DNA from: JAXGYV01 sp040772045
GTDB taxonomy: Bacteria; Actinomycetota; Thermoleophilia; UBA2241
Direction: 5' to 3'
NCBI GenBank assembly: GCA_040772045.1
Contig: JAXGYV010000018.1
Location: 1 to 11,603, forward strand
DNA: 11,603 nucleotides
Below are positions 6,451 through 11,603 of the stretch, piece after piece (position 1 is the stretch's first letter; every line of letters starts with the position of its first letter). The translations under genes and the position numbers were made by a program. The notes below the pieces were generated by a model. The model made no database searches, was not told the origin of the DNA, and saw nothing but the letters and a program-made list of their open reading frames with translations.

Positions 6451-8280
6451 ATGTGCGGCATCGTGGGGTACGTCGGCCATAGGTCCGCCCAGCCCATCAT
6501 CCTCGACGGCCTGCGACGGCTCGAGTACCGGGGGTACGACTCCGCAGGGATCGCTCTCGTTGAGGAAGACGGGCTGCGGACCGTACGCGCCGTCGGCAAC
6601 CTGACGGCGCTTCTCGAGGCCGTCGGCACCCACGATTCAGCGGCGCGTGCCGGGCTCGGCCACACGCGCTGGGCCACGCACGGCCGGCCGAGCGAGCAGA
6701 ACGCGCATCCGCACGCCGACTGCACGGGCCGCGTATCCATCGTGCTCAACGGCATCATCGAGAACTACAAGGCTCTGCGGAGTGAGTTGAGCGAGCGGGG
6801 TCACACGTTCACGTCCGAGACCGACGCCGAGGTGGTCGCTCACCTCATCGAGGAACAGGTTAAAGAGGTGGGTCTGGCCGTCGCCGTGCGCGCGGTCGCC
6901 AGGCTCCTCGAGGGGCACTTCGCCTTCTGTGCGCTGTGGCTCGGCGCGTCCGGGCAGATCGTGGGCACGCGCCGGCAGGCGCCTCTGGTGGTGGGGCTCG
7001 GCGAGGGAGAGGTGTTCGTAGCTAGTGCCACCCCCGCGTTCTTAGCACACACGCAGCGCATCGTTGTGCTCGAGGATGGCGATGTGGTCGAGCTCACGGC
7101 GGACGGAGCCGCGTTCTCGGATCTCGACGGCTGTGCGGTTGAACGTTCCGCTACCGCCGTGTCGTGGGACAGCGACGCGGCCGAAAAGGGCGGCTACGAG
7201 ACGTTCATGCTCAAGGAGATTTACGAGCAGCCGCAGGCCATCGCCGATACGCTCGCCGGCCGTCTTCAGACGGACGGCTCCGTCGACCTGGCGGAGATGG
7301 GGATCAGCGACGACCTGCTCCGGCGCCTGCGCCGCATCTTCATCGTCGCCTGTGGCACCAGCTATCACGCCGGGCTCATCGTCTCCTACGCCATCGAGGC
7401 GCTGGCGCGGGTGCCGGTGCAGATCGATGTGGCAAGCGAGTTCCGCTATCGGGAGCCGGTCCTCGATCCAGACACGCTTGTGATCGGCATCACGCAGTCT
7501 GGCGAGACTCGTGACACGCTGGCGGCCATGCAGTTCTCGCGGCAAGCAGGCGCACCGGTCCTCGCACTGACCAATATCATGGGGAGCCAGGCCACACGAG
7601 AGGCGGACGCTGTCCTCTTCACCCGCGCGGGCCTCGAGATCGGCGTAGCCGCGACCAAGACACACGTGGCCCAGGTGGTGGCCCTGCTGCTGTTCACGCT
7701 GCGGCTAGCGCACGCTCGTGGCACCGCGGCAGAAAAGGAGCTGCGAGACATCGGCCGCGAGCTTCGCATGCTCCCCGACTTGATGAGGCAGTACCTGGAT
7801 GGCTCCGCCGACCTCGAGGCGGTCGCTCGTCGCTACCACGACGAGCGCTTCTTCCTCTACCTCGGCCGTCACATGGGGTACGGCGTCTGCCTCGAGGGTG
7901 CTCTGAAGCTCAAGGAGATCAGCTACATCCCAACCGAGGCGTATGCGGCCGGCGAGATGAAGCATGGACCTATCGCCTTGCTCGACGAGGGTTCACCGGT
8001 GGTCGTGGTGGCTACTGACGGCCACGTGTTTCCCAAGCTCGTCAGCAATATCGAGGAAGTGCGGGCGCGGGGCGCGCAGGTCATCGCGGTGGCCAATACT
8101 TCCAATCGCGTCATCGACGGTATCGCCGATGCCGTGCTGCGGATTCCAGACTGCGCCCCGCTCCTCGCGCCGGTCCTCGCCGTGGTGCCGCTGCAGCTGC
8201 TGGCCTACCAGATCGCGCGGCTCAAAGGACTCAACGTGGACCAGCCCCGTAACCTCGCGAAGACGGTGACGGTAGAGTGA
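6451..8280 (+). CDS. glmS: Glutamine--fructose-6-phosphate aminotransferase (isomerizing)
   Basis: GlmS makes glucosamine-6-phosphate from fructose-6-phosphate and glutamine, the committed step of hexosamine synthesis. The 609-residue length equals that of E. coli GlmS. The N-terminal class II glutaminase domain (about 1-240) starts MCGIVGY with nucleophile Cys2 exposed after Met removal, followed by GHTRWATHG (70-78), NAHPH (84-88), NGIIENY (100-106) and TDAE (124-127). Two SIS isomerase domains follow: VACGTSYHAG (299-308) with TQSGETRDT (348-356), and EGALKLKEISY (482-491), MKHGP (503-507). Isomerase catalytic residues Glu489 and His505 and the C-terminal Lys604 in the NLAKTVTVE end are all present. 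AAGGAGG three bases before the ATG is a strong ribosome binding site, and the upstream leader can form alternative hairpins. The stop overlaps the acpS GTG in a GTGA junction. No missing residue or frameshift is seen. Confidence 0.97.
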   Translation: MCGIVGYVGHRSAQPIILDGLRRLEYRGYDSAGIALVEEDGLRTVRAVGNLTALLEAVGTHDSAARAGLGHTRWATHGRPSEQNAHPHADCTGRVSIVLNGIIENYKALRSELSERGHTFTSETDAEVVAHLIEEQVKEVGLAVAVRAVARLLEGHFAFCALWLGASGQIVGTRRQAPLVVGLGEGEVFVASATPAFLAHTQRIVVLEDGDVVELTADGAAFSDLDGCAVERSATAVSWDSDAAEKGGYETFMLKEIYEQPQAIADTLAGRLQTDGSVDLAEMGISDDLLRRLRRIFIVACGTSYHAGLIVSYAIEALARVPVQIDVASEFRYREPVLDPDTLVIGITQSGETRDTLAAMQFSRQAGAPVLALTNIMGSQATREADAVLFTRAGLEIGVAATKTHVAQVVALLLFTLRLAHARGTAAEKELRDIGRELRMLPDLMRQYLDGSADLEAVARRYHDERFFLYLGRHMGYGVCLEGALKLKEISYIPTEAYAAGEMKHGPIALLDEGSPVVVVATDGHVFPKLVSNIEEVRARGAQVIAVANTSNRVIDGIADAVLRIPDCAPLLAPVLAVVPLQLLAYQIARLKGLNVDQPRNLAKTVTVE

Positions 8281-8687
8281 CACCATCGGGCGGGAGCTTC
8301 CGCGTGGCCAGCGGACTCTTCGGCGTCGGCGTCGACGCGATCGAGGTTTCGCGTGTGCGTCGTTTGCTCGATCGTCTGCCGGCGGCCGAGGAACGTCTGT
8401 TCACGCTACAGGAGCGCGAGTACTGCCGTCGGTATGCCGATCCCGTGCCGCGTTTGGCGGCGCGGTTCGCCTCGAAAGAGGCGATCGCCAAGGCTTTGGG
8501 CACGGGGGTCATCGATTGGCAAGAGATCGAGGTCGTCGGCGGCGGCCGGCCGGCGGTGCGCCTGCACGGTGCTACGGCTATGGCGGCCGGCCACCTGGGC
8601 ATCACCCGGATTGAACTCTCGCTGACCCATACAGCCGGCCAGGCGATTGCTGTGGCGGCCGCTCTCAAGGAGGATCAGCATGGATGA
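8277..8687 (+). CDS. acpS: Holo-[acyl-carrier-protein] synthase
   Basis: AcpS transfers the 4'-phosphopantetheine arm of coenzyme A to a serine of acyl carrier protein, switching on fatty acid synthesis; it acts in the cytoplasm as a trimer. The 136-residue protein shows GVGVDAIEVSRV (16-27) with Mg2+-binding Asp20, RFASKEAIAKALG (63-75) with Mg2+-binding Glu68, and the late SLTHT (115-119), all typical. The start at 8277 is a GTG whose last two bases lie in the glmS stop (GTGA), implying translational coupling, with a fair GGTGA seven bases upstream. A second GTG at 8304, seven bases after GGGAG (8292-8296), would give 127 residues, nearer the family's usual length, and is a serious alternative. 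The 3' end overlaps nnr by eight bases. Confidence 0.92.
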   Translation: MTPSGGSFRVASGLFGVGVDAIEVSRVRRLLDRLPAAEERLFTLQEREYCRRYADPVPRLAARFASKEAIAKALGTGVIDWQEIEVVGGGRPAVRLHGATAMAAGHLGITRIELSLTHTAGQAIAVAAALKEDQHG

Positions 8688-10314
8688 CGCTCTGCTGCTC
8701 GGCCTATACACGGCGGAAGGCATGCGATCGATGGATGCGGCCGCCATCGAGAAGGTGGGGATCCCCGCCGGTCATCTCATGGAACGCGCCGGTGTGGCGG
8801 TGGCGCGCGAGGTCATGGACCGCTTCGAGCCGCGAACCGCCGCCATCTACGCCGGGAAAGGCAACAACGGGGGCGACGGCTTCGTGGTCGCCCGAGAGCT
8901 GGCATGCGCTGGAGTATCCGTGGTCGTGGTGGCGGTGGCGGGTTGCGAGGGGTATCAGGGCAGTGCGCGCCTCAACCTGCGTATCTGCGAGAAGCTCAGC
9001 ATCGAGATCCTCGATGGGCTACCGCCGGAGACGGACGTGCCGCCGCTGCTGAGCCGCCCCGACGTCGTCGTGGACGCCGTCTTCGGCACGGGGTTCTCCG
9101 GTGCGGCGCGCGGGCCGGCGGCGGCCGCCATCGAGCGCATTAACGCGACGCCCGCGCCGGTGGTGGCCATCGACATCGCGAGCGGCGTCCATGCGTCCAG
9201 CGGTACGGTGACCGGGCCGTGCGTGGATGCTGAGGTGACCGTGACCATGCAGGTCGCTAAGGTTGGCCATTTCGTCACGCCTGGCGGGGCGATCGCGGGA
9301 GATGTGGTGGTGGTTCCCATCGGCATCCCCCCCTCTTGCAACGCCCGGCCCGATGTGTGGGTACTCACGCCGCCCGCTATGCTCGCGCTCCTGCGACCCA
9401 AGAACGCCCTCGATCATAAGCGGTCCGTAGGTCGTGTGCTGGTTGTCGGCGGCGCTCCGGGCATGGGTGGCGCCGCCTTCCTGGCGGGCATGGGTGCGCT
9501 GCGGGCGGGCGGCGGCCTCGTGCGCTGCGCGGTGCCCGCCGCCGAGGCCGTCGCCAAACCCTATGTGGAGACCATCGCCATCCCGCTGCCGGATCGGGAG
9601 TGCCTGGGCCAGGCGAGTAAGGCGCTGGTGCTCGAGCACATGCGGGATATGCAGGCGACCGCACTCGGTCCTGGCCTAGGCCGTGCCCCCGAAACGGTGG
9701 CCCTGGTGCGCGAGCTCGTCACTGAACCGAGGCCGCTGGTGATCGATGCGGACGGCCTGTGGGCGCTGGACGCCGACCTCGATCTTCTGAGGGGTAGAGA
9801 GGCGCCCACTATCCTGACACCACACGAGGGCGAACTTGGGCGCCTGCTCTCCTGTCCGGCGAGCGAGATCGGCGCCCACCGGCTGGCAAGCGCTCGTCAG
9901 GCCGCCAAGGCTAGCGGTGCGACCGTCGTGCTGAAGGGCGAGGCGACGATCATCGCCGACCCCGGAGGGCACGCCTACGTGGTGCCGACGGGGAATCCCG
10001 GTCTCGCTACTCCTGGCACCGGCGATGTGCTCACCGGGGCCTTGGCGGCTCAGCTCGCCAAAGGGCTTGGCGCTACCGAGGCGGCCTGTCTGGGCGCGTA
10101 CCTCCACGGACTTGCCGCCGACCTGGCCGCCGAATACGAGACGGGTACCGACGGCATGGTCGCAGGGGATCTGCTCGGGTTCCTGCCACGAGCCATCGAG
10201 CGGTTGAAGCACGGAGAGGATGACCACGGTATGAGGAGTGACGCAGGCGCCGCGTCCGGCGATCGCGACACTCCCTCCGAGAGGGAAGGAGCTCATCATG
10301 TCGCCCACCGCTGA
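8680..10314 (+). CDS. nnr: Bifunctional NAD(P)H-hydrate repair enzyme (epimerase + dehydratase)
   Basis: Nnr repairs NADH and NADPH hydrated at the nicotinamide ring: the N-terminal YjeF_N domain interconverts R and S hydrates, and the C-terminal carbohydrate-kinase-like domain dehydrates the S form using a nucleoside phosphate. Of 544 residues, about 1-230 form the epimerase with GKGNNGGDGFVVAR (59-72) and VDAVFGTGFSG (131-141). About 235-505 form the dehydratase, with LTPHEGEL (379-386) and NPGLATPGTGDVLTG (439-453) containing the catalytic Asp449. The epimerase loop normally DIPSGxDADTG reads DIASGVHASSG (165-175), a departure of unknown effect. A polar tail of about 35 residues follows the last recognisable helix and overlaps the next gene by 17 bases. 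The ATG at 8680 is chosen because AAGGAGG lies six bases ahead (8667-8673); it overlaps acpS by eight bases. Nnr between acpS and alr is a frequent housekeeping arrangement. Confidence 0.95.
   Translation: MDDALLLGLYTAEGMRSMDAAAIEKVGIPAGHLMERAGVAVAREVMDRFEPRTAAIYAGKGNNGGDGFVVARELACAGVSVVVVAVAGCEGYQGSARLNLRICEKLSIEILDGLPPETDVPPLLSRPDVVVDAVFGTGFSGAARGPAAAAIERINATPAPVVAIDIASGVHASSGTVTGPCVDAEVTVTMQVAKVGHFVTPGGAIAGDVVVVPIGIPPSCNARPDVWVLTPPAMLALLRPKNALDHKRSVGRVLVVGGAPGMGGAAFLAGMGALRAGGGLVRCAVPAAEAVAKPYVETIAIPLPDRECLGQASKALVLEHMRDMQATALGPGLGRAPETVALVRELVTEPRPLVIDADGLWALDADLDLLRGREAPTILTPHEGELGRLLSCPASEIGAHRLASARQAAKASGATVVLKGEATIIADPGGHAYVVPTGNPGLATPGTGDVLTGALAAQLAKGLGATEAACLGAYLHGLAADLAAEYETGTDGMVAGDLLGFLPRAIERLKHGEDDHGMRSDAGAASGDRDTPSEREGAHHVAHR
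10272..10286 (+). promoter_or_regulatory. Hairpin touching the CBS-gene ribosome binding site
   Basis: TCCCTC (10272-10277) pairs with GAGGGA (10281-10286) across a CGA loop. The right arm runs into AAGGAG (10286-10291), the ribosome binding site of the CBS-domain gene, and the CTCCCTCC run is complementary in character to that site. Ribosomes finishing nnr pass through this hairpin, so it could couple translation of the two genes. Confidence 0.35.
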
Positions 10315-10780
10315 ACCGCCGGCCGAGGAGTTGCGGGTACGGGACATCATGAAGGCCGAGGTGATTACCGTCGGCGAGGACGTCACGGTAAAGGAGCTGG
10401 CGCAGCTCTTCGAGAAGCACGGTGTCAGCGGCGCCCCGGTCGTCGATGAGCAGAACCGTGTGATCGGTATGGTAACCGAAGGGGATCTGGTTGCCCTGGA
10501 TGCCGATCTGCACTTCCCGCTGTACATCCAGTTCCTCGACAGCCTCATCTACCTGCAAAGCATGCACAAGTTCGAGGAACGTCTGCGCAAAGCAGTGGGC
10601 GCGTACGTAAGGGATGTGATGACGCGAGATGTATTCACCGTCACGCCGGACTCCACCGTGCGCCAGGTAGCGACGATCATGAGCCGTCACAAGATCAACC
10701 GTGTGCCGGTGGTCGACGACCAGGGTGTACTGGTGGGTATCGTGGGCCGTCACGAAGTGCTCGCCAGCATCGGCCTGTAG
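10298..10780 (+). CDS. CBS-domain pair protein
   Basis: This small 160-residue soluble protein is made almost only of two CBS motifs, which bind adenosine nucleotides (AMP, ATP, S-adenosylmethionine and the like) and act as sensors. CBS1 spans about 13-70 (VRDIMKAEVITVGEDVTVKE, then GAPVVDEQNRVIGMVTEGDL) and CBS2 about 103-160 (VRDVMTRDVFTVTPDSTV, then NRVPVVDDQGVLVGIV). Between them is a linker of about 35 residues rich in aromatics (HFPLYIQFLDSLIYL, 72-86), seen in stand-alone CBS pairs in other bacteria. No enzyme or membrane domain is attached, so the partner it regulates is unknown. The ATG at 10298 is preferred to an in-frame ATG at 10238 because AAGGAG lies six bases upstream and the CBS fold starts soon after. 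It overlaps the nnr end by 17 bases and ends seven bases before alr, which fits one transcription unit. Confidence 0.88.
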   Translation: MSPTAEPPAEELRVRDIMKAEVITVGEDVTVKELAQLFEKHGVSGAPVVDEQNRVIGMVTEGDLVALDADLHFPLYIQFLDSLIYLQSMHKFEERLRKAVGAYVRDVMTRDVFTVTPDSTVRQVATIMSRHKINRVPVVDDQGVLVGIVGRHEVLASIGL

Positions 10781-10787
10781 GGGCGCT

Positions 10788-11603
10788 GTGGTCCTTCGTG
10801 GACGAGAACGGTCGGTCGCGTGGGTCGATCTCAACGCAATCCGTCACAACGTAGCGCTCCTCGCCGCTGAGCTTCCAGGGCAATGCCGGCTGTGCGCGGT
10901 GCTCAAGGCCGATGGCTACGGGCATGGAGCGGTGGCTGTGGGCCGGGCGGCGATGGAAGCGGGTGCGTCGTGGCTCGGGGTCAGTACGGTACCGGAGGCG
11001 CAGCAGCTGCGCGACGCGGGGATCGACCTGCCGGTTCTGGTGTTCGGCCCCATGACGGGGGCCGAGCTGTACTGCGCGGTGGCGGCCGATGCGCAGGTCG
11101 TCGTGTGGTCCAGGGCATTCGCGGAGGCGGCGCGCCGGGCGGGGGCGTCCGTACACGTGAAGCTCGACTCGGGGATGGGCCGCCTGGGTGTGGCGGAGGA
11201 CGCGGCCCTCGAGCTGGCGGCGATCGCTGCCGCCGGGCCCTCACATCTCGTCGGTCTCATGAGCCACTTCGCTACAGCGGACGAGGAGGAACAGACGTTC
11301 TTCCTCACGCAGCTGGAGCGCTTTACGACGTGCGCCGCCGCCATGCGGCGGCGGCATCCGGAGGTGCTCTGTCACATCGCCAACAGCGCGGCGACGCTGC
11401 GTGAGCCGCGCTCCCATGTCGACATGGTGCGCTGCGGCATTGCCGTGTACGGTCTGGATCCCGCCAACCGCGATCCAGACACGTTCGGTCTGCGCCCAGC
11501 GATGCGCTGGAGCTCGTATCTCGCCGGAGATCGTGTGGTCCAGCCGGGCGAGTCGGTTGGGTACGGTCGCCGGTTCATCGCCGAACGGCCTACGCGCATC
11601 GGG
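10788..11603 (+). CDS. alr: Alanine racemase (3' end beyond window)
   Basis: Alr is the pyridoxal-phosphate enzyme that turns L-alanine into D-alanine for peptidoglycan. The reading frame is open from the GTG at 10788 to the window edge, giving 272 residues of the usual 370 or so. Seen marks are the fold-III N-terminal barrel start WVDLNAIRHN (12-21), the PLP-lysine loop AVLKADGYGHG (37-47) with Lys40, VKLDSGMGRLG (124-134), SHFATAD (159-165), HIANSAA (196-202), RCGIAVYG (215-222) and SVGYGR (256-261), whose Tyr259 matches the catalytic tyrosine serving the partner subunit. The start is the first in-frame start codon after the CBS gene stop; AGGGG (10779-10783) four bases upstream is a modest ribosome binding site. 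The C-terminal beta domain is largely missing only because the window ends. Confidence 0.95.
   Translation, partial: MVLRGRERSVAWVDLNAIRHNVALLAAELPGQCRLCAVLKADGYGHGAVAVGRAAMEAGASWLGVSTVPEAQQLRDAGIDLPVLVFGPMTGAELYCAVAADAQVVVWSRAFAEAARRAGASVHVKLDSGMGRLGVAEDAALELAAIAAAGPSHLVGLMSHFATADEEEQTFFLTQLERFTTCAAAMRRRHPEVLCHIANSAATLREPRSHVDMVRCGIAVYGLDPANRDPDTFGLRPAMRWSSYLAGDRVVQPGESVGYGRRFIAERPTRIG

Noticed and set aside
10238..10297. Earlier in-frame ATG for the CBS protein
   Set aside because: No good ribosome binding site precedes it, whereas AAGGAG precedes the ATG at 10298.
1..11603. Mobile elements, CRISPR arrays, tRNA or rRNA genes
   Set aside because: No transposase, integrase, regularly spaced repeats or RNA-gene signatures were seen; gene order and codon use look native throughout.

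Overview
The window is high-GC, gene-dense bacterial chromosome. The gene content and several GTG starts, with strong AAGGAGG-type Shine-Dalgarno sites, suggest a high-GC actinobacterial-type lineage, probably not a classical Streptomyces/Mycobacterium relative. This placement is inferred from gene order (glmS-acpS-nnr-...-alr is a common actinobacterial arrangement) and not from a marker gene. I see no mobile element, CRISPR array, tRNA or rRNA.

Layout. (1) 71-1270, minus strand: a CPA2-type cation/proton antiporter without a regulatory RCK domain. (2) 1271-1550: a divergent intergenic region of 280 bases with an inverted repeat directly upstream of a canonical TTGACA box. (3) 1551-6247, plus strand: a stand-alone left-handed beta-helix protein resembling the acyltransferase half of GlmU, then glmM (phosphoglucosamine mutase), a large atypical member of the glucosamine-6-phosphate deaminase (NagB) family, and a Pol-beta-type nucleotidyltransferase of unknown role. 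(4) 6248-6450: a structured leader with two mutually exclusive hairpins just ahead of the glmS ribosome binding site. (5) 6451-10780: glmS, acpS, bifunctional nnr and a CBS-domain protein, in a tightly packed, overlapping run. (6) 10788 to the right edge: alr (alanine racemase), cut by the window end.

How they fit together. GlmS makes glucosamine-6-phosphate from fructose-6-phosphate and glutamine. GlmM converts it to glucosamine-1-phosphate. The beta-helix protein is a candidate for the acetyl-transfer step or a related step towards UDP-GlcNAc. Alr supplies D-alanine, so much of the block feeds peptidoglycan precursors. AcpS (acyl carrier protein activation) and Nnr (repair of damaged NAD(P)H) are housekeeping passengers commonly found here. 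The puzzling parts are three genes in the amino-sugar block: the beta-helix protein has no uridylyltransferase domain, the NagB-like protein has an arginine where the family has a catalytic aspartate, and the nucleotidyltransferase has no known link to the pathway. Together they suggest a non-standard or specially regulated route of hexosamine activation, which is the best candidate here for something undescribed.
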